DNA of 64,000 nt from an uncultured Bacteroides sp. (GCA_900766195.1 CAAFUN010000026.1:1-64000), one strand, 5' to 3'. Counted from the first letter of the stretch, positions 18,442 through 29,608 are shown. Notes: generated by a model from the sequence alone, not told the origin. Program-made: numbers and translations.

Positions 18442-21400
18442 ATGAAGCAATTTATTTTATTAAGTATATTGGGTATTTCTATCTTGAACCAGGGTGTAGC
18501 GCAGGAAGTGCGACACGATTGGGAGAATAATCATGTACTCCAAATTAACCGGGAACCGGCAAGAGCCGGATTCACTCCTTTTCTGCATACCAAGGGAGAC
18601 TGTTCACTGTCACTGGACGGCATGTGGAAGTTTCATTGCACACCGGTGCCGGAGGGACGGGTGAATGATTTTTATAAACCCGGTTTTGATGATCGTTCGT
18701 GGGCGAACTTCCCTGTTCCTGCCAACTGGGAGAACAACGGTTACGGCACCCCTATTTACGTTTCTTCGGGTTATCCGTTTAAGATAGATCCTCCTTTTGT
18801 AACTAAAGAACCTAAACCTTCATATACCACTTACAAGGAGCGGAATCCAGTGGGACAATATCGTCGTTCCTTTGCTTTACCCGATAGTTGGGTTACGGGG
18901 CAGACTTTCCTTCGTTTTGAGGGAGTGATGAGTGCTTTTTATGTTTGGATCAACGGTGAGCGTGTGGGCTACAGCCAAGGTAGCATGGAGCCGAGCGAGT
19001 TTAATATAACCCGCTATCTGAATAAAGGAACCAATCGTATTGCTATTGAAGTCTATCGCTATTCCGATGGATCTTATCTGGAAGATCAGGACTTCTGGCG
19101 ATTTGGCGGTATCCATCGGAGCGTTCATCTTATCCATACTCCCGATGTTTGTTTGCGCAATTTCAGTGTACGTACGCTGCCTGTGTCGGGCACCGGTGAT
19201 TATACGTTGCAAATTGATCCGCTACTGAGTGTGTTTGGCGGACAGAATGGAAAGGGATATATCCTAAATGCTCTACTGACCGATGATGAAGGAAAACAAA
19301 TAGCAACGATGCAGGGGAGTGTGGAGGATATACTCGACTTAGAGCATAAAGCGAGCCGGATGAACGAATGGTATCCGCAACGTGGGCCTCGAAAGATGGG
19401 ACGCTTATCGGCTATTATCACATCACCCAAATGCTGGACGGCCGAAACTCCCAATCTATACCAACTCAATCTTTCGATAATGGCTGCTGATGGCACTGTA
19501 GTACAGCGTGTGGTGCAGCCGGTGGGATTCCGCCACATCGAAATTAAGAACGGACAGATGTGGGTGAATGGTAATCCGATCCGCCTACGCGGTGTGAACC
19601 GGCACGAACACGATCCGTTGACTGCCAGAGTCATGACGGAAAAACGGATGTTGCAGGATATTCTACTGATGAAAAGAGCGAACATCAATGCTGTGCGTAC
19701 CAGTCACTATCCCAATACACCTCGTTGGTATGAGCTGTGTGACAGTATCGGCCTGTACGTCATGGATGAAGCGGATATTGAGGAACACGGTCTACGCGGA
19801 ACATTGGCGAATACACCCGATTGGAACGCTGCCTTCATGGATCGTGCTATCCGATTGGCTGAACGAGATAAAAACCATCCTTGTGTGGTGATGTGGAGTA
19901 TGGGTAATGAAAGTGGTTATGGTGCTAACTTTGCTTCCATATCCGGTTTCCTACACAATTTCGATCCTACCCGTCCGGTGCACTATGAAGGTGCTCAAGG
20001 AGTGAATGGTGAACCCGACCCGAAGACGGTGGATGTGATCAGCCGTTTTTACCCTCGTGTGAAACAAGAATATCTCAATCCCGGCACTCTGGAAGGTGAA
20101 GATAAGGAGCGACCGGAGAATGCACGTTGGGAGCGTCTATTGGAAATAGCCGAACGGACAAATGATGATCGTCCGGTACTGACCAGTGAATATGCACATT
20201 GCATGGGCAATGCATTGGGCAATTTCAAAGAATATTGGGACGAAATATATAGTAACCCGCGTATGTTGGGTGGATTTATATGGGACTGGGTAGATCAGGG
20301 ACTTTACAAAACTTTGCCTGATGGAACACGAATGGTGGCGTATGGCGGTGATTTTGGAGATGTACCCAATCTGAATGCGTTTTGTTTCAATGGTGTTGTG
20401 AGGAGTGATCGCGAAACCACTCCGAAGTATTGGGAAGTGAAAAAGGTTTATGCTCCGGTACAATTGGAACACATGCCCGGTGTGGATGGCAATGTGGGAA
20501 AACTAGCGGTCATCAATCGCAATCATCATATCGGACTGCAAGGCTATCGTTGCTTATGGACTTTATTGGAGAATGGAGTAGTAAAAAAACAGGGTGAGTG
20601 GAACTTGCCTGCAGTTGCTCCGGGCATGAAGGGGTATATTGATCTACCGGACTTCTTTAATCGTTACATACACAACACAGTTATGCAGCAAGAAGGAAAT
20701 AACGCTGAGGCTGTCGTTTCTACTACAAACAAAGGAAATGATGTTCGTCTCAATGTGAGTATTGTGTTAAAAGATAAAACGTTGTGGGCCGATACCGGGC
20801 ATGAAGTGGCGTGGGAGCAGTTTGCGTTGAACAGCAATGAAATGGCGATAGCTACTAGGGTAAAACCTTCTGCCCGCAAGTCGGGACAACCTATTCAAGA
20901 ACTGTTTAAAGAATCTTATTTTCAAGCCTTCCGCGCACCTACAGACAATGACAGAGGATTTGGCAACTGGCTGGCAAAGGATTGGGAGAAACAGCGCTTG
21001 GATGCTCCGGAGGTCATTGTGATTGAACCGGAACGAGAAGTATCAGACAGCGTACAGGGAATAGGAGATGCAAAAGCTTATACTCAAATGCTTGTCGGTA
21101 AGAAAGAATATCGATATGCCGAAGGAAGTATATTGGTTGGTACCGTTTGGAAATTATATCCGGATGGTACAGCCGATTTGGAGCAGACTTATACTCCGAA
21201 AGGTAATCTGCCCGAACTGCCACGTTTAGGAAGTGCTTTTGTATTGGATGGAGCATATGAAAATCTGTCTTGGTACGGACGCGGTCCGTGGGAGAATTAC
21301 CCTGATCGTAAATCTTCTTGCCTCATTGGGCGGTGGAAAAGTACAGTGAAAGAGCAATACACTCCTTACCCCCATCCGCAGGATAGTGGGAACCATGAAG

Positions 21401-21681
21401 ATGTGACTGAGGTTATTCTCACTGATAATAAAGGTCGGGGAATACGTGTTACAGCACTAGATCACCCATTTTCTTTCTCAGCTCTGCACTTTAAGGCAAC
21501 AGACATAAGTCAGGCTACTCATGACTGTTACCTGAAACCCCGGAAAGAGGTGGTGTTGAGCTTGGATGCTGCTGTGCTCGGGCTGGGTAATAGTAGTTGT
21601 GGTCCTGGTGTTCTGAAAAAATATGCCATCGACAAGAGCGTTCCCCATACCTTGAGGCTTCGGTTCAGCAGAATTAAATGA
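18442..21681 (+). CDS. GH2 beta-galactosidase, LacZ-type five-domain
   Basis: A retaining beta-galactosidase that removes terminal beta-linked galactose. The signal peptide ends near GVAQ (about residue 21). The mature start HDWENNHVLQINREPARA is typical of secreted Bacteroides LacZ-like enzymes. Acid/base Glu490 lies in MWSMGNESGYG and nucleophile Glu583 in VLTSEYAHCMGN; the metal/substrate loop GGFIWDWVDQG is present. The C-terminal beta-galactosidase small-chain domain carries the conserved AFRAPTDNDRGFGN and SWYGRGPWENYPDR. The length of 1079 residues is as expected for the full five-domain form. It lies 38 bases after the fusion enzyme, in the same operon. Confidence 0.95.
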   Translation: MKQFILLSILGISILNQGVAQEVRHDWENNHVLQINREPARAGFTPFLHTKGDCSLSLDGMWKFHCTPVPEGRVNDFYKPGFDDRSWANFPVPANWENNGYGTPIYVSSGYPFKIDPPFVTKEPKPSYTTYKERNPVGQYRRSFALPDSWVTGQTFLRFEGVMSAFYVWINGERVGYSQGSMEPSEFNITRYLNKGTNRIAIEVYRYSDGSYLEDQDFWRFGGIHRSVHLIHTPDVCLRNFSVRTLPVSGTGDYTLQIDPLLSVFGGQNGKGYILNALLTDDEGKQIATMQGSVEDILDLEHKASRMNEWYPQRGPRKMGRLSAIITSPKCWTAETPNLYQLNLSIMAADGTVVQRVVQPVGFRHIEIKNGQMWVNGNPIRLRGVNRHEHDPLTARVMTEKRMLQDILLMKRANINAVRTSHYPNTPRWYELCDSIGLYVMDEADIEEHGLRGTLANTPDWNAAFMDRAIRLAERDKNHPCVVMWSMGNESGYGANFASISGFLHNFDPTRPVHYEGAQGVNGEPDPKTVDVISRFYPRVKQEYLNPGTLEGEDKERPENARWERLLEIAERTNDDRPVLTSEYAHCMGNALGNFKEYWDEIYSNPRMLGGFIWDWVDQGLYKTLPDGTRMVAYGGDFGDVPNLNAFCFNGVVRSDRETTPKYWEVKKVYAPVQLEHMPGVDGNVGKLAVINRNHHIGLQGYRCLWTLLENGVVKKQGEWNLPAVAPGMKGYIDLPDFFNRYIHNTVMQQEGNNAEAVVSTTNKGNDVRLNVSIVLKDKTLWADTGHEVAWEQFALNSNEMAIATRVKPSARKSGQPIQELFKESYFQAFRAPTDNDRGFGNWLAKDWEKQRLDAPEVIVIEPEREVSDSVQGIGDAKAYTQMLVGKKEYRYAEGSILVGTVWKLYPDGTADLEQTYTPKGNLPELPRLGSAFVLDGAYENLSWYGRGPWENYPDRKSSCLIGRWKSTVKEQYTPYPHPQDSGNHEDVTEVILTDNKGRGIRVTALDHPFSFSALHFKATDISQATHDCYLKPRKEVVLSLDAAVLGLGNSSCGPGVLKKYAIDKSVPHTLRLRFSRIK

Positions 21682-21770
21682 TGCTGACTACTGAATTTTA
21701 AGACGGGCAGATGTCCGGGACAATAGGTTGAAACAGTGTTTATCGTAAAATAGTAAAAAGAAATATATAA

Positions 21771-24680
21771 ATGAGAAGAGTAATTGCGTGTTTATTGGTT
21801 TTTGTCTTTTCTGTAGGTCTGTTGTCGGCACAATCGTCCACGATAACGGAACGTCAGTATTTGTCCGGTCACGGATGTGATGATATGGTGAAATGGGATT
21901 TTATGTGTACGGACGGAAATAATTCGGGGAAATGGACGAAGATCGGTGTGCCTTCTTGTTGGGAACTTCAGGGTTTTGGCATCTTCCAATACGGAATGAA
22001 GTTTTATGGCAAAGCCTTTCCCGAAGGTATAGCCGATGAGAAAGGACTCTATAAATATGAGTTTGAACTGCCTGAAGCATGGCGTGGACGTCAAATAGAA
22101 TTAGTATTTGAGGCTTCCATGACAGATACGGAAGTGAAAATAAACGGGCGTAAAGCGGGCGAAATGCATCAGGGTGCATTCTATCGTTTCATTTATAATG
22201 TGAGTGACCGGGTGTTCTTCGGTTCAAAAAAGAATGTGTTGGAGGTTACGGTCAGCAAAGAGAGCACCAATGCAGGAGTCAACCTAGCCGAGAGACGTGC
22301 CGATTATTGGAACTTTGGTGGAATCTTCCGTCCGGTATTTATGGTGGCAAAGCCTGCCTTAAATATTGATCGCGTGAGTGTGAATGCAGGAGCAAACGGA
22401 CTATTTTACGCCGATTGTCTTTTGAATAGAGCCATTGAAGGAGCCAAGGTGCGTACAGTCATTTCAGATGCCAAGGGTAAGAAGGTGACGGAGAGCTGGT
22501 CGGAGGTAAGGAGCGGTAGTGATCAGGCTGCTATTCAGTTTGCTGTGCAGCAGCCTGAACAGTGGACGGCCGAAACACCTCACTTGTACGAAGCAACGTT
22601 TACGCTTGTGGATAAAGCGGGTAAGACCTTGCATGTGGAGAGACAGAAATTTGGTTTTCGCACCGTTGAAACCCGTCTCTCCGATGGGCTTTATATCAAT
22701 GGGGTGAAAGTGAAGATACGCGGAGTGAATCGACATAGCTTCCGTCCCGAAAGTGGCCGTACCTTGAGTAAGGCAAAGAATATTGAGGATGTACTACTGA
22801 TTAAGAGCATGAATATGAATGCCGTGCGTTTGAGCCACTATCCTGCTGATCCTGAATTTCTGGAAGCTTGCGATAGCTTAGGACTTTATGTGATGGATGA
22901 GTTGAGCGGATGGCACGGTCATCATGAAACCATTGTCGGACAGAAGTTAGTGCGTGAGATGGTGACCCGCGACGTGAACTATCCGTCTGTGATTTGGTGG
23001 AGCAACGGCAACGAGAAGGGATGGAACACCGAGTTGGACGGAGAGTTTCATAAGTATGATCCGCAAAAGCGTCCGGTCATTCATCCTCAAGGTAATTTCA
23101 ATGGCTACGAAACCATGCACTACCGTTCTTATGGCGAGAGCCAGGAGTATATGAGACAACCTGAAATCTTCATGCCTACAGAATTCTTGCACGGCTTGTA
23201 TGACGGTGGACATGGAGCCGGACTTTATGATTACTGGGAGATGATGCGCAAGCATCCGCGTTGTGCTGGCGGATTCCTGTGGGATTTGGCCGATGAAGGG
23301 GTGAAGCGTGTAGATATGGATGGATTCATCGATAATGTGGGTAATTATGCAGCCGATGGTATTGTAGGCCCTCACCATGAAAAAGAGGGTAGTTATTATA
23401 CCGTCAAACAAGTGTGGTGCCCGGTACAGATCATGAATAAGAATGTGGATGAACATTTTGACGGTACGCTTCAATTGGAGAACCGTTATGACTTCCTCAA
23501 TCTTAAAGGATGTGTTTTCACTTATAAATACGTGGAGCTACCGGGTGCAGGCAAAGGCAACAATAGCAAGGTATTGAAAGAAGGCAAACTTAAAGGACCG
23601 GATGTAGCGGCTCATGCTGCCGGAGAATTGAAGATACCGGCTGCTGTGTCGGGAGCCAATGCTTTGGTGATTACGGTGACGGATTGCTACGGACAGGAAT
23701 TATTCACATGGAGTTATAAATTGAAGTCCGTTGATCTCTTCTCTCAGGAGGAAAATGGAAATACCGCAGTTGTGAACGGAGGAAGCCGGACTAAGAATAA
23801 AGCAACAACTAAATCGGTGAATAGCGATGGGACTCCTCGTCATCAGTTGACGGATGAGGCTTTGACGGTTGAGGTATCCGGACGTATCTTTACTTTCGAT
23901 CAGCATACCGGCTATTTGAAAAAGGTGCAGGTGGGCAACCGTACTATCAACCTGAACGGCGGACCTCGCTTTATTGCCGCAAGACGTGCAGACCGCTCGC
24001 TGGATCAGTTTTATAATCATGACGATAAGGATGCCGAGAAAAAGAAAACACAATATACCACCTTTACAGACAGAGGAATTTTCAACGGTTTTGAGGTGAA
24101 GGAAGACGGAAGTAACCTGCTTGTAACGGCTAACTATAAATTGGGTTCTTTTGATTGTGCCGTGTGGAAGTTTTGTCCCGATGGTACGGTTGTGCTCGAT
24201 TTTGAATACAACTTTGCCGGTGTGGTAGATCTGATGGGGGTGATGTTTGATTATCCCGAAGACAAGGTACAAAGTAAGTGTTGGTTGGGCGATGGCCCGT
24301 ATCGGGTGTGGCAAAATCGGTTGCATGGACCACAACTTGGCGTATGGGAGAATAAATACAATGACCCGATTCCCGGAGAGAGCTTTGACTATCCCGAGTT
24401 TAAGGGCTATTTTGCCAATGTACAATGGATGGAGTTGAAAACGGAAGAAGGACTTATCCGCATAGGCAACCGGATGCCGGAGAACTATATTGGCGTTTAT
24501 CAGCCTCGCGACGGAAGAGATGCTTTGCTATATACCTTACCGGCTACAGGCATCAGTGTGATGAAAGTGATTCCTCCTGTCCGCAATAAAGTGAATACCA
24601 CTGATTTGATAGGTCCTTCTTCTCAACCCTTCTGGGCAGATGGAGTATACGGAGGAAGCTTGATGCTGCAATTCGACTAA
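21771..24680 (+). CDS. GH2 family beta-glycosidase
   Basis: A second GH2 enzyme, distinct in sequence from its neighbour. The signal peptide ends near LLSAQ. The sandwich domain begins with WTKIGVPSCWELQGFGIFQY. The barrel holds the acid/base Glu415 (WWSNGNEKGW) and nucleophile Glu471 (MPTEFLHGLYDGG). The sequence after the acid/base differs from the ESGYG of LacZ-type enzymes, which points to another sugar or linkage, for example beta-glucuronide or beta-galactoside in a branched context. A C-terminal small-chain-like domain (LNGGPRFIAARRADRS; CWLGDGPYRVWQNR) is present. It sits 90 bases after the LacZ-type gene and 106 before GH106. Confidence 0.9.
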   Translation: MRRVIACLLVFVFSVGLLSAQSSTITERQYLSGHGCDDMVKWDFMCTDGNNSGKWTKIGVPSCWELQGFGIFQYGMKFYGKAFPEGIADEKGLYKYEFELPEAWRGRQIELVFEASMTDTEVKINGRKAGEMHQGAFYRFIYNVSDRVFFGSKKNVLEVTVSKESTNAGVNLAERRADYWNFGGIFRPVFMVAKPALNIDRVSVNAGANGLFYADCLLNRAIEGAKVRTVISDAKGKKVTESWSEVRSGSDQAAIQFAVQQPEQWTAETPHLYEATFTLVDKAGKTLHVERQKFGFRTVETRLSDGLYINGVKVKIRGVNRHSFRPESGRTLSKAKNIEDVLLIKSMNMNAVRLSHYPADPEFLEACDSLGLYVMDELSGWHGHHETIVGQKLVREMVTRDVNYPSVIWWSNGNEKGWNTELDGEFHKYDPQKRPVIHPQGNFNGYETMHYRSYGESQEYMRQPEIFMPTEFLHGLYDGGHGAGLYDYWEMMRKHPRCAGGFLWDLADEGVKRVDMDGFIDNVGNYAADGIVGPHHEKEGSYYTVKQVWCPVQIMNKNVDEHFDGTLQLENRYDFLNLKGCVFTYKYVELPGAGKGNNSKVLKEGKLKGPDVAAHAAGELKIPAAVSGANALVITVTDCYGQELFTWSYKLKSVDLFSQEENGNTAVVNGGSRTKNKATTKSVNSDGTPRHQLTDEALTVEVSGRIFTFDQHTGYLKKVQVGNRTINLNGGPRFIAARRADRSLDQFYNHDDKDAEKKKTQYTTFTDRGIFNGFEVKEDGSNLLVTANYKLGSFDCAVWKFCPDGTVVLDFEYNFAGVVDLMGVMFDYPEDKVQSKCWLGDGPYRVWQNRLHGPQLGVWENKYNDPIPGESFDYPEFKGYFANVQWMELKTEEGLIRIGNRMPENYIGVYQPRDGRDALLYTLPATGISVMKVIPPVRNKVNTTDLIGPSSQPFWADGVYGGSLMLQFD

Positions 24681-24785
24681 GTTGGTCGGAATACCTGTTC
24701 GGGTGTTTGGGAAGAAATTGCAGAAAGCAGCTGCGTCGTTTGAAGTATAGATTCGTAAATTATAAGAAGTGAAAGATTTAAAAGA

Positions 24786-27700
24786 ATGAGAGTGAAACAT
24801 CTTTTGATAGTGCTGTGTGTATGGGGTGCAATTTTTCCCCTGAATGCTGGAAATGGTCAGAACATATCGTATCCGTCAGGAGATTCCAGGCAATCACTAA
24901 GGACTCAATTCAGTAGCTTGTCCGAGAACTCCAAACCGTGGACTTTTTGGTATTGGATGTATGGTGCAGTGACTCCTGAAGCTATTACTGCCGATTTGGA
25001 AGCCATGCATCGCATTGGTTTGGGCGGTGCTTACTTGATGCCGATCAGAGGGGTGGAGCGTGCACCGGAATTTGGTGGAAAAGCGTCTCAACTCTCACCG
25101 GAGTGGTGGAAGATGGTAGGGTACAGCATGAAGGAGGCCGATCGCTTGGGACTGAAGTTGGGAATGCATATCTGTGACGGTTTCGCTTTGGCGGGCGGTC
25201 CGTGGATAACACCTACCGAATCTATGCAGAAGGTGGTGTGGGCAGATACCATTGTATCCGGAGGAAAGTTGAAACACCTTCGCTTGCCACGTCCCGAGAG
25301 CTATAAAGGATATTATGAAGACATTGCCGTCTTTGCTGTTCCTTTGCGTAGACAGCCCAAGGACATCAACTATAAACCGGTCATTACTTTAGGTTCGTTG
25401 GAATGGACTGCCGTTCCACAAGCTAAGTCCGGAGAGTTGACGGTGAACAATAAGCAAAGTGCAGATCAAAAGAATTACAATCCTGAGAAAGCGGTTCGAC
25501 AGGATGAGGAAGGAGTTATCCGTTCCTCTTATCCTTGCTGGATACAATATACCTACCCCGTTCCGGTGACCTGTCGGAGCATTGAAGTCATTTCTTCGGG
25601 AAACAACTACCAAGCTAATCGGTTGAAGGTGCTTGCCAGTGATGATGGGACACATTTCAGAGTAGTAAAACAGTTGGTACCTGCTCGCCACGGCTGGCAG
25701 AATACAGATCAAAACTCCACGTCTTCCATCCCTGAGACGACAGCCCGCTTCTTCCGTTTTGAATGGACACCCGAAGGAAGCGAACCGGGTAGCGAAGATT
25801 TGGATGCCGCCAAGTGGAAGCCGGATCTGAAGATAAATGCGATCTTGCTGCATGCCTCTCCGCGGATAAATCAGTGGGAAGGTAAAGCCGGACTGGTGTG
25901 GAGAGTGGCACCAGCCACAACAAACCGTGAGGTACCGGATGATGAGTGCATCAAAACTGATGAAATGGTACGGTTACCGCTTGCCCAAACATCGGATGGA
26001 GACGTGATTGATGTGCAACTGCCCAGCGGGCAATGGCGTATCTTACGCATGGGGCATACCTCTACCGGTCATATCAATGCCACGGGAGGTGACGGAAAAG
26101 GATTGGAGTGTGATAAGTTCAGTGCGGTGGCGGTGAAGAAACAATTCGATAATTGGTTTGGGCAAATCTTCTTGCACACGGATAAGCAGCTTGCACACCG
26201 TGTCGTTAAGTACATGCATGTGGATAGTTGGGAGTGTGGCAGTCAGAACTGGAGCACCGGCTTTTCTGCAGAATTCAAGAAACGTCGGGGGTATGACTTG
26301 ATGCCCTACCTGCCGCTACTTGCCGGTGTGCCGATGGAGAGTGCCGCCCGTAGTGAACAAATATTGAGAGATGTACGCACTACCATTGCCGAATTGGTGG
26401 TGGATGTTTTTTATCAGGTGATGGACGAATGTGCCAAAGCTTATGATTGCCAGTTCTCTGCCGAGAGTGTGGCACCTACGATGGTCAGTGATGGCATGCT
26501 TCATTACAGCAAGGCAGATCTTCCCATGGGGGAATTTTGGTTGAACAGTCCCACGCACGACAAACCCAATGATGTGCTGGATGCCATAAGTGGTGCTCAT
26601 GTCTACGGAAAGAATATTGTTCAGGCAGAAGGGTTGACGGAAGTGCGCGGAGTATGGGATGAATATCCTGCTATGCTGAAACCTGTGCTGGATAGAAACT
26701 TTGCCTTGGGAGTGAATAAACTCTTTTTCCATGTCTTTGTACACAACCCGTGGATGGACAGGAAACCGGGTATGACGCTTGATGGAATCGGAGCATTCTT
26801 TCAACGCGATCAGACTTGGTGGAACGAAGGGGAGGCTTTTGTAGATTATATCAACCGTTGCCAAACAATGCTTCAATACGGCCATCCGGTGGTAGATATT
26901 GCCGTTTTCACCGGTGAAGAGATACCGCGACGGGCCTTCTTGCCGGAACGGTTGGTGCCGATGTTGCCGGGCATCTATGGTAAAGCAAGGGTGAAAGCTG
27001 AAGAGAAACGACTGGAGAATAAAGGACAACCTTTGGCCATGCGTCCTGTGGGCGTTACGTATGCAGCAAATACAACCGATCCGGAGCATTGGGTGAATCC
27101 TATGCGGGGTTATGCTTACGACTCTTTTAATAAAGATGCTTTGCTCCGGTTGGCACAGATGAAAGACGGGCGAATGGTGTTGCCCGGTGGAGTGTCATAT
27201 AAGGTATTGGTGCTTCCGGGTGCTCATCCCATGAATCCGGACAATATACCTTTGTCCACGGAAGTAAGCCAAAAGATTGAAGAATATCGTCGTAAAGGAT
27301 TAATTATACCTCAATTGCCTTATCAGGCAGATGATTTCAACTCGTATGGACTGGAGAGAGATGTGGTTGTACCCGAAAATGTGGCATGGAACCATCGTAG
27401 CGGTGAGGAGATGGAAGTCTACTTCATAGCCAACCAAGATGGTGCAGTACCTGCATCTACGGACAGTCTATCCGGTGGCAAGGAGGGTAAACGAACCTTT
27501 ACCGCTTCATTCCGCATCAGCGGCAGACAGCCTGAACTTTGGGATCCGATGACGGGTAAGATCTGCCGTCCCGCCAATTGGGTGGAGAAAAACGGACGTA
27601 CGGAAGTGGAGCTGGCACTGGATCATTACGGCTCTGTCTTTGTGGTCTTCCCCAAGGAAGCTTCATCGGAACTCTCTAGCGAATTTACTGAAACAGCCGT

Positions 27701-28193
27701 TTTGCCGTGTCCGGTGAAAGAGTGGAACGTACGTTTCTCTGAAACGGGTAAGACAGTAGTGCGGACAACGTTGTTTGACTGGAGCCGTGAAGCGGATGAG
27801 AAGATTAAATATTATTCGGGAAAAGCTCTTTATAGCGGTACATTCCGTTGGAAAGAGAGCGGACAGAAAGCGAAACGTGTGGTGGTTCGTTTAGGCAAAG
27901 TGGCTAATGTGGCTACGGTGCGGGTGAACGGTGTGGCTTGCGGAACAGCTTGGACAGCGCCTTATGAGGTAGACGTGACCGAGGTCTTGCGAAAGGGTAC
28001 GAATACACTTGATATAGAAGTGGTGAATACTTGGGCCAATGCCCTCCGTGGTGCGGACTTGGGTAAGGCTCCGTTTGAGGGTATCTGGACGAATGCCAAA
28101 TACCGTCTTCCCGGTGATAAACTACTTCCGGCGGGCTTGCTCGGTCCGGTAGAATTTGTGCTACGCAGTAGTAAAATAAACCTAAAGAAATGA
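24786..28193 (+). CDS. GH106 family alpha-L-rhamnosidase
   Basis: Removes terminal alpha-L-rhamnose. A signal peptide (about 1-22) is followed by the family opening FSSLSENSKPWTFWYWMYGA and ITADLEAMHRIGLGGAYLMP. The barrel continues with LGMHICDGFALAGGPWI and VKYMHVDSWECGSQNW, which is close to the GH106 pattern with conserved acidic residues near the Ca2+ and substrate sites. A C-terminal GH2-type sandwich (VATVRVNGVACGTAWTAPYE; NTWANALRGAD) ends the protein, as usual in GH106. The length of 1135 residues is normal. The stop overlaps the start of the next gene (ATGA), so translation is coupled to the esterase. Confidence 0.9.
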   Translation: MRVKHLLIVLCVWGAIFPLNAGNGQNISYPSGDSRQSLRTQFSSLSENSKPWTFWYWMYGAVTPEAITADLEAMHRIGLGGAYLMPIRGVERAPEFGGKASQLSPEWWKMVGYSMKEADRLGLKLGMHICDGFALAGGPWITPTESMQKVVWADTIVSGGKLKHLRLPRPESYKGYYEDIAVFAVPLRRQPKDINYKPVITLGSLEWTAVPQAKSGELTVNNKQSADQKNYNPEKAVRQDEEGVIRSSYPCWIQYTYPVPVTCRSIEVISSGNNYQANRLKVLASDDGTHFRVVKQLVPARHGWQNTDQNSTSSIPETTARFFRFEWTPEGSEPGSEDLDAAKWKPDLKINAILLHASPRINQWEGKAGLVWRVAPATTNREVPDDECIKTDEMVRLPLAQTSDGDVIDVQLPSGQWRILRMGHTSTGHINATGGDGKGLECDKFSAVAVKKQFDNWFGQIFLHTDKQLAHRVVKYMHVDSWECGSQNWSTGFSAEFKKRRGYDLMPYLPLLAGVPMESAARSEQILRDVRTTIAELVVDVFYQVMDECAKAYDCQFSAESVAPTMVSDGMLHYSKADLPMGEFWLNSPTHDKPNDVLDAISGAHVYGKNIVQAEGLTEVRGVWDEYPAMLKPVLDRNFALGVNKLFFHVFVHNPWMDRKPGMTLDGIGAFFQRDQTWWNEGEAFVDYINRCQTMLQYGHPVVDIAVFTGEEIPRRAFLPERLVPMLPGIYGKARVKAEEKRLENKGQPLAMRPVGVTYAANTTDPEHWVNPMRGYAYDSFNKDALLRLAQMKDGRMVLPGGVSYKVLVLPGAHPMNPDNIPLSTEVSQKIEEYRRKGLIIPQLPYQADDFNSYGLERDVVVPENVAWNHRSGEEMEVYFIANQDGAVPASTDSLSGGKEGKRTFTASFRISGRQPELWDPMTGKICRPANWVEKNGRTEVELALDHYGSVFVVFPKEASSELSSEFTETAVLPCPVKEWNVRFSETGKTVVRTTLFDWSREADEKIKYYSGKALYSGTFRWKESGQKAKRVVVRLGKVANVATVRVNGVACGTAWTAPYEVDVTEVLRKGTNTLDIEVVNTWANALRGADLGKAPFEGIWTNAKYRLPGDKLLPAGLLGPVEFVLRSSKINLKK

Positions 28194-29608
28194 AACATAG
28201 AATTTGGATCGTGATCGGCTTATGCGCATTTGCGCTTTCCTTGAGTGCCGAAGTTAAGTTGCCGGCATTTTTCAGTAACGGCATGGTGATGCAACAACAG
28301 ACGCAGGCTGCTTTATGGGGTACGGCTTCTCCCGAAAAAACCGTTAAGATCATTACCGGATGGAATCATAAAAGCTATTCGGTGAAGAGTGATGCTAAAG
28401 GTAATTGGAGGTGCAACGTTGCCACTCCGGCAGCAGGTGGCCCTTACGTCATCACTTTTAATGACGGCAAGTTCACAGAGATCAGGGATATCTGGATGGG
28501 CGAGTTGTGGGTATGTTCCGGTCAGAGCAACATGGAGATGCCGATGAAAGGGTTCAAAAACCAACCGGTAGAGAACGCCAATGCCGATGTGATGAAGAGT
28601 AAGAATAGAACTTTGCGCCTGTTTACCGTGAAGCGGCATGCGGCTTTATTCCCGGAATATGACGTGACTGGAAATTGGAGTGAAGCCAATCCTGAATCGG
28701 TAAGAGAATTCAGTGCCACGGCCTACTATTTCGGTCGGATGCTGCAAGAGCAATTGGGCGTACCTGTGGGACTCATTGTTACTTCGTGGGGGGGCTCGGC
28801 TTGCGAGGCATGGATGAAACCGGAATGGCTAAAAGCTTTCCCCAATGCTAAGATACCGGTAGTGGAAAGCGATATCAAATCGGAGAATCGCACACCCACC
28901 GTTCTGTATAACGGCATGTTGCATCCGCTTATAGGGATGGCCATGCGTGGAGTGATTTGGTATCAAGGAGAAGACAATTACAACCGGGCATCTACGTATG
29001 CCGACATGTTTTCCAACCTGATCAACGGTTGGCGTGCGGAGTGGAAGATAGGAGACTTTCCATTCTACTATTGTCAGATTGCTCCATTCGATTACGGCAT
29101 TATAACCGAGAGGGGACAGGAACCCATTAATTCTGCTTATCTTCGTGAACAGCAGGCCAAGGTGGAACGTAGTGTGTCCAACTCGGGTATGGCGGTGTTG
29201 CTGGATGCAGGCATGGAGAAAGGCATACATCCTGCCAAGAAACAAGTGGCCGGAGAACGCTTGGCTCGCTTGTCATTGGTCAAGACTTACGGCATGAAGG
29301 GCGTCACAGCCGAAAGTCCGTACTATGCAGGCATGGAAGTAAAGAACGATACGGTGATTGTCAGCTTTGACCGGGCACCCATGTGGATCAACTGCAAGGA
29401 GAAGTTTGAGTCGGATCACTTTAAGGTTGCAGGTAGTGACAAGGTTTTTTATCCGGCAAAAACATGGATTGTGCGGGGGAAGATGTATGTGAAGAGTGAG
29501 GCGGTGAAGCATCCGGTTGCCGTTCGCTACGGCTTTGAGAACTATGTGGAAGGCGACTTGTTTGGTGAAGATCTGCCTGTTTCCTCTTTCCGCTCCGACA
29601 ATTGGTAA
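28190..29608 (+). CDS. SASA-type (sialate O-acetylesterase family) carbohydrate esterase
   Basis: An SGNH-fold acetylesterase that is likely to remove O-acetyl groups from plant-glycan sugars rather than from sialic acid in this context. The signal peptide ends near LSAEV. The block I motif is VCSGQSNMEMPM, with Ser113 as nucleophile. WYQGEDNYNRA holds the block III-like residues. The catalytic His is probably His347 in GIHPAKKQVAGERLA. The length of 472 residues is normal. Its four-base overlap with GH106 suggests that deacetylation and rhamnose removal are needed together. Confidence 0.9.
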   Translation: MKHRIWIVIGLCAFALSLSAEVKLPAFFSNGMVMQQQTQAALWGTASPEKTVKIITGWNHKSYSVKSDAKGNWRCNVATPAAGGPYVITFNDGKFTEIRDIWMGELWVCSGQSNMEMPMKGFKNQPVENANADVMKSKNRTLRLFTVKRHAALFPEYDVTGNWSEANPESVREFSATAYYFGRMLQEQLGVPVGLIVTSWGGSACEAWMKPEWLKAFPNAKIPVVESDIKSENRTPTVLYNGMLHPLIGMAMRGVIWYQGEDNYNRASTYADMFSNLINGWRAEWKIGDFPFYYCQIAPFDYGIITERGQEPINSAYLREQQAKVERSVSNSGMAVLLDAGMEKGIHPAKKQVAGERLARLSLVKTYGMKGVTAESPYYAGMEVKNDTVIVSFDRAPMWINCKEKFESDHFKVAGSDKVFYPAKTWIVRGKMYVKSEAVKHPVAVRYGFENYVEGDLFGEDLPVSSFRSDNW